A stretch of 64,000 nt of DNA, taken from contig NZ_CAIJDP010000074.1 of assembly GCF_903819435.1 (NCBI RefSeq), positions 62,001 to 126,000 of the forward strand, in the 5' to 3' direction. Every line of letters starts with the position of its first letter. Position 1 is the first letter of the stretch. Origin of the DNA: Flavobacterium salmonis. GTDB lineage: Bacteria; Bacteroidota; Bacteroidia; Flavobacteriales; Flavobacteriaceae. Of this stretch, positions 8,685-17,789 are shown in pieces. The position numbers and the translations under genes are program-made. The notes below the pieces were generated by a model. It was not told where the DNA came from and did no database searches. It saw only the letters and a list, made by a program, of their open reading frames with translations.

Positions 8685-11600
8685 ATGAAACTAAAAGAAC
8701 AAGGCCTTTATTTGCCAGAATTCGAGCATGAAAACTGCGGAGCTGGTTTTATCTGCAATCTTAAAGGAGAAAAGACAAACCAAATTATTCATGACGCTCT
8801 TGAGATTCTAGTTAAGCTGGAACACAGAGGTGGAGTGAGTGCTGATGGAAAAACAGGAGATGGAGCTGGACTTTTAATTGATATTCCTCATGAATATTTC
8901 AAGAGGATATGTGATTTTGTATTGCCTGCTGCACGTGAATATGCTGTTGGAATGGTGTTTTTACCAAAAATAAGAAATCAATATGATTTTTGTAAAGATA
9001 TTTTTGAAAAAGAAGTCAAAGCCCAGGGACTTTCTGTTTTAGGATGGAGAGAAGTACCGGTTGATTCTTCTCAACTGGGTGAAATTGCATTGGCATCAGA
9101 ACCAAGTATCGAACAAATATTTATTGGAAAAAACGAAGCGATTGATGATGCTGTTTTTAAAGCTAAATTATACGCTGCACGTAAAATTACCGAGCATATA
9201 ATCAGAAATTCTAAAATTTCTCAAAGCTCCTATTTTTACCTTCCAAGTTTATCTACTACGACTATAATATATAAAGGTATTATTATGCCTGAAGATATTG
9301 GGCCGTATTATACCGATTTACAACAAACGGATTTGGTGACTCGTCTTGCATTAGTACACCAGCGTTTCTCTACCAATACAATGCCAACGTGGGAATTGGC
9401 TCAGCCATTCAGATACATGTGTCAGAATGGAGAGATCAATACGTTACGTGGTAACGTGAGCAGAATGCGTGTTCGTGAAGAAATTATGAAAAGTGAGGTT
9501 TTTGGACCTCAAATTGATAAATTATTCCCAATTATTTTACCTGGAAAATCAGATTCTGCTTCTATGGATATGGTGGTGGAATTGTTAACACACACCGGAA
9601 GATCATTGCCTGAAGTAATGATGATGATGATTCCTGAAGCCTGGGAAAAACACAAAACAATGTCTCCTGAAAGAAAAGCATTCTATGAATATAATGCTTG
9701 TATCATGGAGCCTTGGGATGGTCCTGCTTCTGTACCTTTTTCTGATGGAGATTATGTTGGAGCTTTGTTAGACCGTAACGGACTAAGACCTTCAAGATAT
9801 ACCGTTACCAAAAGCGGTAAATTAATTATGGCTTCAGAAATTGGAGTTGTTGATATTGATCCTGAGGATGTTGAAAGCCACGGTAGATTAGAGCCGGGAA
9901 AAATGTTCCTTGTGGACATGAACGAAGGACGCATCATTAATGACGAGGAAATCAAAAGTAAAATTGTTTCTGAAAGACCTTATCAGGAATGGCTGAACCA
10001 ATACAGATTACATTTAAGAGATGTTCCTTCAACTTCTGAGGTGTGCCCGATAGAGACTGTCGATTTGCCTACAAGAGAACGTCTTTTTAATTATACATTA
10101 GAGGATATTCAGGATATGATTACGCCAATGGCCCAAACTGGTAAAGAAGCCTTGGGATCAATGGGTATCGATACACCTCTTGCGGTATTGTCTGACAGAC
10201 CACAGTTAATTCCGAATTACTTCAAACAATTATTTGCACAGGTTACCAATCCCCCTTTGGATGGAATCCGTGAGGAAATTGTAACTGATATTGCTTTGAA
10301 TTTAGGTCAGGATCGTAATATTTTTGATATTACAAGCAAACAATGCCGTAAATTAAGAATTCAAAATCCGGTTATTTCTAACGGAGATTTAGAAAAAATC
10401 AGAACGATTTCTATAGATAATTTTAAAGCAGAAACTTTCAAAATTTTATATCCTAAATCAGAGGGTATGAATGGTTTGGAAAATGCTTTGGATGCTATCA
10501 TCGTTCAAATCACAAAAGCTGTTGAAAGAGGTACAAACATTATTATTCTTTCTGACAGAGGGGTGAACAAAGAATTTGCACCAATTCCTGCTTTATTGGC
10601 TTGTTCGTATGTAAATCATCAAATGAACCGTTTACGCAAGCGTTCTTATTTTGATATTATCATGGAATCTGCTGAGCCTCGTGAGCCGCATCATTTTGCT
10701 ACTTTATTTGGATATGGCGCAAGTGCAATCAATCCTTACATGGTAAATGAAATTATCCGTGTTCAGGTTCAGGAAGGATTTATTACCGGAATTGCAGAAC
10801 AAAAAGCGGTTGATAATTTCAACAAAGCGATTGGTTCGGGAATTTTGAAAATCATGAACAAAATCGGAATCTCAACTTTACATTCATATAGAGGTTCTCA
10901 AATTTTCGAGATTGTTGGTTTCAATTCTAAATTCGTTGAAAAATACTTTCCATATACTGCTTCAAGAATCGAAGGTATCGGGTTGTATGAAATTGAAAAA
11001 GAAATTACAGAAAGATATAAATACGCTTACCCTGATAAACTAATCGCAAACCGATTAGGATTAAATATTGGAGGCGAATACAGATGGAGACGTAATGGAG
11101 AAAGACACTTGTTTAATCCTACTACGATTGCCAAATTACAACAGGCTGTTCGTTTGAGCGATCAGGACAGTTATGATGTGTACGCCAATACAATTAACGA
11201 TCAGGCTAAGAGTTTAATGACGATTCGTGGATTATTCGAATTTGATAATTTAGATCCGATTCCGTTGGATGAAGTGGAGCCATGGACAGAAATTGTAAAA
11301 CGTTTCAAAACGGGAGCAATGTCTTACGGATCTATTTCAAGAGAAGCACACGAAAATTTAGCAATTGCCATGAACCGTATTGGAGGAAAATCCAATTCAG
11401 GTGAAGGTGGGGAAGACAGAAAACGTTTTCAGCCGGATGTAAACGGAGACAGTCGTAACTCGGCTATCAAACAAGTTGCTTCGGGACGTTTTGGAGTTAC
11501 CTCTCATTACTTGTCAAGTGCAAAAGAAATTCAGATTAAAATGGCTCAGGGAGCTAAGCCTGGAGAAGGTGGTCAGTTACCTGGAGAAAAAGTATTGCCA

Positions 11601-13199
11601 TGGATTGCAGAAGCGCGTAACTCAACTCCTTTCGTAGGATTGATTTCGCCTCCGCCTCACCACGATATTTACTCAATTGAAGATTTGGCACAATTAATCT
11701 TTGACTTGAAAAATGCCAACAGAGAAGCCCGTATCAATGTGAAATTGGTTTCTGAAGTCGGTGTTGGAACAATTGCTGCCGGTGTTGCTAAAGCAAAAGC
11801 AGACGTTGTTTTAATTGCAGGTTATGACGGTGGAACAGGAGCTTCTCCTTTAACATCATTGAAACACGCAGGTCTTCCTTGGGAACTTGGATTGGCAGAA
11901 GCACAGCAGACTTTGGTTTTAAACAACTTAAGAAGCAGAATCGTTGTAGAATGTGACGGTCAGTTAAAAACGGGTCGTGACGTAGCTATCGCTGCTTTAT
12001 TAGGAGCTGAGGAGTTTGGTTTTGCAACTGCACCTCTTGTAGCTTCAGGCTGTATCATGATGCGTAAATGTCACCTGAATACGTGTCCTGTTGGAATTGC
12101 AACTCAGGATAAAGAATTGCGTAAAAATTTCAAAGGAACACCGGAACACGTTATTAATTTCTTCTATTATGTTGCAGAAGAATTAAGAGGTATCATGGCA
12201 CAGTTAGGATTCAGAACTTTAGGAGATATGGTTGGACAAACCCATAAAATCAATTCTAATAAAGCAATTGATCATTACAAAGCAAAAGGATTAGACTTGT
12301 CTTCTATTTTATACAGACCGGCTGCGTATAAAACAATGCCAGTTCGTAATACAGAAAAGCAGGATCATAATTTAGAAGGTGTATTGGATTTCCAAATCCT
12401 GAAAGATTCTCACCGTGCTTTGTACAGAAAAGAAAAAATGACTTTAGCATATCCAATCAACAATATTAACCGTTCTGTTGGCGCTATCGTTAGTAATGAG
12501 ATTTCTAAAATATACGGTCACCTTGGATTACCTGAGGATACCTTGAATATTAATTTTACTGGTTCTGCAGGTCAGAGTTTAGGAGCTTTTAGTGCTCACG
12601 GACTAACCTTTACTGTAGAAGGAAATACGAATGATTATTTAGGTAAAGGTTTATCCGGAGCTAAATTAATCATTAAAAAACCTGCAAAAGCAACTTTTGT
12701 AGCTGAGAAGAATATCATTGTTGGAAACGTTTGTTTATTTGGTGCAATCGAGGGAGAGGCTTATATCAATGGTATAGCCGGAGAGCGATTTGCAGTACGT
12801 AATTCTGGAGCGATTGCTGTAGTGGAAGGTGTTGGAGATCACGGTTGTGAGTACATGACCGGAGGTAAAGTTGTAGTATTGGGTAGCACTGGTCGTAACT
12901 TTGCTGCGGGTATGAGTGGTGGTATCGCTTATATCTATGATCCTGAACACAAGTTTAAAAACGGATTGTGTAATACGGAAACTATCGAATTTGAAACGGT
13001 TGAAGGCGATGATGCTGACGACTTGAAAAATTTGATCCAAAGACACGTTCTGTACACGAACAGTACAAGAGGAACAGCATTATTAAATGACTGGGCAGGA
13101 AGCTTGGATAATTTTGTAAAAGTAATGCCTACAGAGTACAAAAAAGCGTTGAAACGTCTGGAAACAGAAGAACAAATGGTAGAAGAATTAACAGCATAA
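8685..13199 (+). CDS. gltB: Glutamate synthase large (alpha) subunit
   Basis: The large subunit of glutamate synthase (GOGAT). It hydrolyses glutamine, channels ammonia and makes glutamate from 2-oxoglutarate. The order is an N-terminal class II amidotransferase domain, a central domain, an FMN-binding synthase domain and a C-terminal GXGXG beta-helix. The nucleophile is Cys18 in HENCGAGF, so a 17-residue propeptide must be removed. The synthase domain shows [10 protein letters not shown] and the 3Fe-4S cysteines in [13 protein letters not shown] (about residues 1122-1135). The 1504-residue length is normal for bacterial GltB. It is followed four bases later by gltD. Confidence 0.97.
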   Translation: MKLKEQGLYLPEFEHENCGAGFICNLKGEKTNQIIHDALEILVKLEHRGGVSADGKTGDGAGLLIDIPHEYFKRICDFVLPAAREYAVGMVFLPKIRNQYDFCKDIFEKEVKAQGLSVLGWREVPVDSSQLGEIALASEPSIEQIFIGKNEAIDDAVFKAKLYAARKITEHIIRNSKISQSSYFYLPSLSTTTIIYKGIIMPEDIGPYYTDLQQTDLVTRLALVHQRFSTNTMPTWELAQPFRYMCQNGEINTLRGNVSRMRVREEIMKSEVFGPQIDKLFPIILPGKSDSASMDMVVELLTHTGRSLPEVMMMMIPEAWEKHKTMSPERKAFYEYNACIMEPWDGPASVPFSDGDYVGALLDRNGLRPSRYTVTKSGKLIMASEIGVVDIDPEDVESHGRLEPGKMFLVDMNEGRIINDEEIKSKIVSERPYQEWLNQYRLHLRDVPSTSEVCPIETVDLPTRERLFNYTLEDIQDMITPMAQTGKEALGSMGIDTPLAVLSDRPQLIPNYFKQLFAQVTNPPLDGIREEIVTDIALNLGQDRNIFDITSKQCRKLRIQNPVISNGDLEKIRTISIDNFKAETFKILYPKSEGMNGLENALDAIIVQITKAVERGTNIIILSDRGVNKEFAPIPALLACSYVNHQMNRLRKRSYFDIIMESAEPREPHHFATLFGYGASAINPYMVNEIIRVQVQEGFITGIAEQKAVDNFNKAIGSGILKIMNKIGISTLHSYRGSQIFEIVGFNSKFVEKYFPYTASRIEGIGLYEIEKEITERYKYAYPDKLIANRLGLNIGGEYRWRRNGERHLFNPTTIAKLQQAVRLSDQDSYDVYANTINDQAKSLMTIRGLFEFDNLDPIPLDEVEPWTEIVKRFKTGAMSYGSISREAHENLAIAMNRIGGKSNSGEGGEDRKRFQPDVNGDSRNSAIKQVASGRFGVTSHYLSSAKEIQIKMAQGAKPGEGGQLPGEKVLPWIAEARNSTPFVGLISPPPHHDIYSIEDLAQLIFDLKNANREARINVKLVSEVGVGTIAAGVAKAKADVVLIAGYDGGTGASPLTSLKHAGLPWELGLAEAQQTLVLNNLRSRIVVECDGQLKTGRDVAIAALLGAEEFGFATAPLVASGCIMMRKCHLNTCPVGIATQDKELRKNFKGTPEHVINFFYYVAEELRGIMAQLGFRTLGDMVGQTHKINSNKAIDHYKAKGLDLSSILYRPAAYKTMPVRNTEKQDHNLEGVLDFQILKDSHRALYRKEKMTLAYPINNINRSVGAIVSNEISKIYGHLGLPEDTLNINFTGSAGQSLGAFSAHGLTFTVEGNTNDYLGKGLSGAKLIIKKPAKATFVAEKNIIVGNVCLFGAIEGEAYINGIAGERFAVRNSGAIAVVEGVGDHGCEYMTGGKVVVLGSTGRNFAAGMSGGIAYIYDPEHKFKNGLCNTETIEFETVEGDDADDLKNLIQRHVLYTNSTRGTALLNDWAGSLDNFVKVMPTEYKKALKRLETEEQMVEELTA

Positions 13200-13203
13200 T
13201 ACA

Positions 13204-14658
13204 ATGGGAAAAGTAACAGGTTTTAAAGAATTCGAAAGACAAGACGAATCATATATAGAAGTTAAAGAACGTGTAACGAATTATAATGAATTTACGATTC
13301 CTTTGAGTGAAGCTGAAATTACTACTCAGGGTTCTCGTTGCATGGATTGTGGTATTCCTTTTTGTCACAGTGGTTGTCCTCTTGGGAATTTGATCCCGGA
13401 TTTCAATCACATGGTATACCAGGAAGAATGGCAAAAAGCCTCATGGATTTTGCATTCGACCAATAACTTTCCTGAATTTACAGGACGTTTGTGTCCGGCA
13501 CCATGCGAAAAAGCATGTGTATTAGGACTTATTGAAGAGCCAATCGCTATTGAAAATATAGAGAAAAATATTGTGGAGCGTGCCTTCAAAGAAGGATGGA
13601 TCAAGCCACAGCCGCCAAAAGTAAGAACCGGTAAAACAGTTGCGGTGGTAGGATCAGGTCCTGCTGGTTTAGCAGCAGCTCAGCAATTAAACAGAGCAGG
13701 TCACACTGTTACTGTTTTTGAAAGAGATAATGCAATTGGAGGTTTATTACGTTACGGAATTCCAAATTTCAAATTAGAAAAAGGAATTATTGACAGACGT
13801 GTCGCTATTTTAGAGGCAGAAGGAATTACTTTTAAAGTGAATACTAACGTTGGTGTAAACTATTCAGTTGAAGATTTAAAAGCATTCGATTCTATCGTAC
13901 TTTGTGGAGGAGCTACAGAAAGAAGAGGTTTGCCTACTCCTGGAGCTGATGCTGATGGTGTAGTTCAGGCAATGGATTTCTTAACGCAGCAGACTAAAGT
14001 GGTTTTTGGAGAAAAAATTGAAAATCAGGTTTTAGCTACCGGAAAAGATGTAATCGTAATTGGTGGTGGAGATACAGGTTCTGACTGTGTGGGAACATCA
14101 AACCGTCACGGTGCAAAATCGGTAACGAATTTTGAGATTATGCCAAAACCACCGGTTGGCAGAAGTGCTTCAACTCCTTGGCCTTACTGGCCATTGCAGT
14201 TAAAAACATCTACTTCACACAAAGAAGGTTGCGAAAGAGACTGGTTAATCAATACAAAAGAATTTATCAAAGATGCAAATGGCAAATTAATAGCTTTGAA
14301 AACCGTAAAAGTAGAGTGGAAAATGGTTCTTGGGCAGCGTCCGGAATTGATTGAAGTTGAAGGTTCTGAACAAGTATGGCCTTGCGACTTAGCTTTACTG
14401 GCACTTGGTTTTACAGGCCCGGAAAAAACTTTAAGCAGTCAGTTAGGATTGGAAGTTGATTTTAGAAGCAACTATAAAGCAAATAATTATCAAACAAACG
14501 TGCCTAATATATTTACTGCGGGAGATATGCGAAGAGGACAATCTTTGATTGTTTGGGCAATTTCTGAAGGTAGAGAAGCTGCTCGTCAGGTTGATATCTA
14601 CTTAATGGGTAAATCTGATTTACCTACTAAAGAAGGAGGAGATTTACCTGGAGTATAA
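13204..14658 (+). CDS. gltD: Glutamate synthase small (beta) subunit
   Basis: The NADPH-oxidising small subunit of glutamate synthase, which passes electrons through FAD and iron-sulfur clusters to GltB. The N-terminal domain has the two cysteine groups C46, C49, C54, C58 (CMDCGIPFCHSGC) and CPAPCEKAC near residues 98-106, which hold the 4Fe-4S clusters. The FAD site is VVGSGPAGLAAAQQL (about residue 149) and the NADPH site VIGGGDTGSDCVGT (about residue 289). The C-terminal GDMRRGQSLIVWAI segment is the usual FAD-contacting end. The length of 484 fits. It is in one operon with gltB and closed by a terminator. Confidence 0.96.
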   Translation: MGKVTGFKEFERQDESYIEVKERVTNYNEFTIPLSEAEITTQGSRCMDCGIPFCHSGCPLGNLIPDFNHMVYQEEWQKASWILHSTNNFPEFTGRLCPAPCEKACVLGLIEEPIAIENIEKNIVERAFKEGWIKPQPPKVRTGKTVAVVGSGPAGLAAAQQLNRAGHTVTVFERDNAIGGLLRYGIPNFKLEKGIIDRRVAILEAEGITFKVNTNVGVNYSVEDLKAFDSIVLCGGATERRGLPTPGADADGVVQAMDFLTQQTKVVFGEKIENQVLATGKDVIVIGGGDTGSDCVGTSNRHGAKSVTNFEIMPKPPVGRSASTPWPYWPLQLKTSTSHKEGCERDWLINTKEFIKDANGKLIALKTVKVEWKMVLGQRPELIEVEGSEQVWPCDLALLALGFTGPEKTLSSQLGLEVDFRSNYKANNYQTNVPNIFTAGDMRRGQSLIVWAISEGREAARQVDIYLMGKSDLPTKEGGDLPGV

Positions 14659-14679
14659 TAATTATATCCATAAAATTAT

Positions 14680-14717
14680 AAACGGCTGTCTATATTGACA
14701 GCCGTTTTGCTTTTTTT
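14680..14717 (+). terminator. gltBD terminator
   Basis: A perfect 11-pair stem (AAACGGCTGTC with GACAGCCGTTT), six-base loop, then TGC and a run of T. Confidence 0.85.
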
Positions 14718-14824
14718 ATATATAATTTATAATAAATTTTGAAAATGTTTAAAATTTAAACAAAACCTATGTAAAGTTTAAAAAACAAACAATTTGTTAT
14801 AATTTGTTATTTTTCTACAATTTA

Positions 14825-14855
14825 TTTGTAGTGTATTAAAAGTGTAATACATTTG
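14825..14855 (+). promoter_or_regulatory. lysA promoter
   Basis: TTTG at 14825-14828, exactly 19 bases, then TACATTTG at 14848-14855. This is the closest match to the Bacteroidota -33/-7 consensus in the window. The leader is about 12 bases. Confidence 0.75.
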
Positions 14856-14872
14856 TTCAAAATAGTTTAATA

Positions 14873-16090
14873 ATGCAAGCAAAAGATTTACTGCAGTTAG
14901 CAGACCAATTTGGAAGTCCATTGTATGTTTACGATGCCGAAAAAATCCAATCTCAGTACAACAGATTAACGAAAGCTTTCTCTAAGGTAGAAAACTTAAG
15001 AGTTAATTATGCCATGAAGGCATTGTCTAACATTGCGATTCTTCAGTTATTAAAGAACATGGGGTCTGGCTTAGATACGGTATCGATTCAGGAAGTTCAG
15101 TTAGGACTTCATGCTGGCTATGATCCTGACAAAATTTTCTTTACACCAAATGGCGTTTCTCTTGAAGAAATCGAAGAAGTTGCCGCAATGGGTGTACAAA
15201 TTAATATTGATAATTTATCAATTTTAGAGCAATTCGGAACAAAACATCCTCATATTCCGGTATGTATCCGTATCAATCCGCACGTAATGGCGGGTGGAAA
15301 TGCTAATATTTCTGTTGGACACATTGATAGTAAATTCGGAATTTCGGTACATCAGATTCCGCATATATTACGAATTGTCGAAAATACAAAAATGAGTATT
15401 GTTGGGATTCACATGCACACGGGATCTGATATTTTAGATATCGAAGTATTCTTGTATGCTGCTGAAATCTTGTTTGATACAGCTAAACATTTCAAAGATT
15501 TACAATTCTTAGATTTCGGAAGCGGATTCAAAGTACCTTACAAAAAAGACGATATAGAAACAGACATCGAAGAATTAGGTAAAAAATTATCTAAAAGATT
15601 CAACGCTTTCTGTTCAGAATACGGTAGAGATTTAACATTGATTTTTGAACCGGGAAAATTCCTGGTGAGCGAAGCAGGTCATTTCTTAGTAAAAGTAAAC
15701 GTAGTAAAACAAACAACATCGACAGTATTTGCCGGAGTTGACAGTGGTTTCAACCATTTGATTCGTCCAATGTTATACGGATCATCACACCATATCGAAA
15801 ACATCTCCAACCCGAAAGGAAAAGAGCGTTTTTACTCAGTGGTAGGATACATTTGCGAAACCGATACTTTTGCCAACAACCGCAGAATCCCTGAAATTAC
15901 CGAAGGTGATATTTTAGCGTTCAGAAACGCAGGAGCATATTGCTTCTCAATGTCATCCAACTATAATTCAAGATACAAACCGGCTGAGGTTTTATGGAAA
16001 GACGGTCAGGGAATCCTGATTCGCCAGCACGAAACTTTCGAAGATTTGCTTAAAAATCAAATTCCGTTGCCAGTAGAAGCAACAGTTTAA
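14873..16090 (+). CDS. lysA: Diaminopimelate decarboxylase
   Basis: A fold-type III PLP enzyme that decarboxylates meso-diaminopimelate to lysine, the last step of lysine synthesis. The PLP lysine is Lys49 in NYAMKALSN. Further family marks are GIHMHTGSDI (about residue 180), the phosphate-binding LDFGSGFKVPY, IFEPGKFLV, and the C-terminal VGYICETDTF with the substrate-binding Cys-Glu-x-x-Asp (about residues 324-333). The length of 405 is normal for the Bacteroidota form. Ornithine or carboxynorspermidine decarboxylase is excluded by the CETDTF motif. It has a consensus promoter and its own terminator. Confidence 0.94.
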   Translation: MQAKDLLQLADQFGSPLYVYDAEKIQSQYNRLTKAFSKVENLRVNYAMKALSNIAILQLLKNMGSGLDTVSIQEVQLGLHAGYDPDKIFFTPNGVSLEEIEEVAAMGVQINIDNLSILEQFGTKHPHIPVCIRINPHVMAGGNANISVGHIDSKFGISVHQIPHILRIVENTKMSIVGIHMHTGSDILDIEVFLYAAEILFDTAKHFKDLQFLDFGSGFKVPYKKDDIETDIEELGKKLSKRFNAFCSEYGRDLTLIFEPGKFLVSEAGHFLVKVNVVKQTTSTVFAGVDSGFNHLIRPMLYGSSHHIENISNPKGKERFYSVVGYICETDTFANNRRIPEITEGDILAFRNAGAYCFSMSSNYNSRYKPAEVLWKDGQGILIRQHETFEDLLKNQIPLPVEATV

Positions 16091-16122
16091 AAATAAAAAA
16101 AAAGAGAATATCAATGTTGAAA

Positions 16123-16153
16123 GTCCCGTTTCTTATGAAGCGGGATTTTTTTG
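16123..16153 (+). terminator. lysA terminator
   Basis: A stem GTCCCGTTTC / GAAGCGGGAT with two G-T wobbles, four-base loop, then a T-run. Confidence 0.7.
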
Positions 16154-16186
16154 TTTTTAGATTTTTAGATTATTCGAAAAACAATT

Positions 16187-16270
16187 GTCAGGCTGAGCGG
16201 AGTCGAAGCTTCAGCCCAATCTTGTCATCCTGACGGAGGAAGGATCTCCGCAAGAAATTCTAGAAAGATC
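16187..16270. repeat. Palindromic intergenic repeat upstream of GIY-YIG gene
   Basis: Two nested dyads: GGCTGA (16191-16196) pairs TCAGCC (16211-16216), and GTCAGG (16187-16192) can pair CCTGAC (16229-16234). From 16224 the sequence shares GTCAT, GACG and ATCTCCGCAAG with the inverted-repeat element at 16749. It is therefore a diverged member of the same repeat class. Such elements are, from memory, common between genes in Flavobacterium. Confidence 0.7.
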
Positions 16271-16314
16271 ATCACATCATCTTAATAAAAAGAAAGAAAA
16301 TTCTTTAAAATTAT

Positions 16315-16322
16315 TAGTTTTG
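16315..16322 (+). promoter_or_regulatory. -7 promoter box of the GIY-YIG gene
   Basis: TAGTTTTG matches TAnnTTTG and leaves a leader of about 10 bases. Confidence 0.5.
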
Positions 16323-16338
16323 CAAAAATAAAAATCAA

Positions 16339-16653
16339 ATGCAATTACAACAAGGTTATCACACCTACTACATCTACATACTAACAAACAAATCAAAAAC
16401 AGTATTTTACACCGGAGTTACAAATAATTTGAAAATCCGTTTAAATCAGCACAAAGAGAACAATGTAAATGAAAAGAATACTTTTACGGCAAAATACAAT
16501 GTGACATTTCTGATATATTATGAAAAATTTACTTGGATTCAGGAAGCAATTGTCCGCGAAAAGGAAATAAAAGACTGGCGTAGAGAAAAGAAAATTGAAT
16601 TAATAAAAACTATTAATCCAGATCTCGATTTTTTGAATGATTTATTTGCGTGA
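16339..16653 (+). CDS. GIY-YIG nuclease family protein
   Basis: A stand-alone GIY-YIG domain of 104 residues (UPF0213/YhbQ-like). The core motifs are visible: YYIYILTNK for 'GIY', FYTGVTNNL for 'YIG', the catalytic Arg in LKIRLNQH, and the metal-binding Glu in AIVREKEIKDWRR. All active-site residues appear intact, so it could nick or cut DNA. No DNA-binding domain is fused. It is bracketed by palindromic repeats at 16187-16270 and 16749-16847, which suggests it may act on such repeats or travel with them. A housekeeping repair role is the alternative. Confidence 0.88.
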   Translation: MQLQQGYHTYYIYILTNKSKTVFYTGVTNNLKIRLNQHKENNVNEKNTFTAKYNVTFLIYYEKFTWIQEAIVREKEIKDWRREKKIELIKTINPDLDFLNDLFA

Positions 16654-16748
16654 TAACAAACCTTCATCAATTTATTGAGTCTTGTCGAGAATTTGCTTCG
16701 CAATTTTACCAACTTATTTAATTTGCATCAAACTTATTCGCTCAGTTT

Positions 16749-16847
16749 GTCATTTCGACGTAAGGAGAAATCTCCGCAAGTAGCTCCGCAGCGAGAATCA
16801 ATCTTTGTCGAGTTTCTTGCTAAGATTTCTCCTTCCGTCGAAATGAC
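16749..16847. repeat. REPIN-like inverted repeat element
   Basis: The left arm at 16749-16773 and right arm at 16823-16847 are inverted copies that match at 24 of 25 positions. They are separated by about 49 bases that also hold GCAAG (16776-16780) facing CTTGC (16816-16820). Two inverted copies of a short repeat forming a large hairpin is the layout of a REPIN. An ORF crossing it (16675-16878) is taken as spurious. Confidence 0.85.
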
Positions 16848-16900
16848 AAGATTGTGGATAATAGCGACTTTTAATTAAAAGGAAAAATGATAATAAATAT

Positions 16901-16908
16901 TATATTTG
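16901..16908 (+). promoter_or_regulatory. -7 promoter box upstream of 16990 gene
   Basis: TATATTTG matches TAnnTTTG, giving a leader of about 75 bases. Confidence 0.5.
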
Positions 16909-16989
16909 AAACAATAAACTAATCCAACTTATTTAGTCTAAAATCTGATATTTATAAAGTGCGCTTACATTAATTTTTAATTTACCTTC

Positions 16990-17505
16990 ATGAATACCTT
17001 CGAAACAGTTTACGATTTTTCATCTGGAGATGGGTTTTCAAGATTTGCCATATTACTTTTTCCGATCGGCTTTTTTTTATTTTCCAAGCTTAGAATTACA
17101 CCTAAAATTGAAGAAAAAGAAGCGGAAGATTTTTTTTTAGATAATCTGGAAAGTGAAAAGAGTATTGCATTTATAATAAAATACTTTTCATTAATTTTAT
17201 TTGTAATGTTATTAATATTGTTTAGTATTAAATATTGCAAAACATACTTTTTATACAAAGACTCTAAAATCATAACACAAGGATTTGTAAATAATTTTCA
17301 TCCAATGCCATCGGGTGGCCACGATAGCGAAAGATTTACGGTTAATGGAGTGGAATTCAAGTTTTCTGATTTTGACATTTCCGATTTTGGATATAATAAT
17401 GCAAAATCACACGGAGGAGCTATCGACGAAAATAAATATGTGAGAATTAGTTATATTAAAGTCAAAGGTTCAAATCAAATTTTAAAACTGGAAGTGAGAA
17501 AATAA
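16990..17505 (+). CDS. Uncharacterised two-helix membrane protein
   Basis: I do not recognise a named family. The protein has a first hydrophobic segment at about residues 14-33, a charged cytoplasmic loop rich in Glu and Asp (residues 36-55), and a second, longer membrane helix at about residues 57-80. The C-terminal roughly 80 residues are a soluble, beta-rich domain with Gly/His-rich turns (SGGHDSERF, SHGGAIDENKYVRISY), probably on the far side of the membrane. It lies between the GIY-YIG/repeat block and a remnant gene, in the accessory stretch. Function unknown. Confidence 0.7.
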   Translation: MNTFETVYDFSSGDGFSRFAILLFPIGFFLFSKLRITPKIEEKEAEDFFLDNLESEKSIAFIIKYFSLILFVMLLILFSIKYCKTYFLYKDSKIITQGFVNNFHPMPSGGHDSERFTVNGVEFKFSDFDISDFGYNNAKSHGGAIDENKYVRISYIKVKGSNQILKLEVRK

Positions 17506-17533
17506 AACACATTATGTAATTAAATTCAATACG

Positions 17534-17710
17534 ATGAATAAAACCCAAAAAGAGCAAAAACTTAAATATTTCATGCAAGTGTATGATAACATAAAAAACA
17601 ATGGTTATCATACTACTGCAATATTAGAAGAGAAAAACTTTGCTCCGCTCCGCTTAATAAAAGGCTCTATCTCACGAATTTGGTTTCATGAGAAAATAAA
17701 TCTATTTTAA
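17534..17710 (+). pseudogene. DUF4262-like N-terminal fragment
   Basis: A 58-codon ORF (MNKTQKEQKLKYF..., ending INLF). The part NIKNNGYHTTAILEEKNFAP resembles, from memory, the start of DUF4262 proteins, where a 'GxHxxxV.....pfaYTiGl' pattern would follow. Here the similarity stops after about residue 40 and the expected C-terminal 100 or so residues are absent. It is therefore called a truncated remnant. It could instead be a small real protein; no promoter box was seen just upstream. Confidence 0.45.
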
Positions 17711-17722
17711 CGGTAAAAATAT

Positions 17723-17730
17723 TATATTTG
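17723..17730 (+). promoter_or_regulatory. -7 promoter box of the KAP NTPase gene
   Basis: TATATTTG matches TAnnTTTG, with a leader of about 53 bases. Confidence 0.5.
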
Positions 17731-17789
17731 GAGATGAGGTGAAAAAAAAATCTTAACATCACTTTAAAAGAATCAAGATCATTTTAGTT

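Noticed and set aside
12735..13204. Minus-strand ORFs antisense to the end of gltB
   Set aside because: They lie wholly within the conserved GltB coding region and have no protein features.
16675..16878. A 67-codon ORF on the plus strand
   Set aside because: It runs across the palindromic repeat at 16749-16847 and its protein has no sensible pattern. It is a by-product of the repeat.
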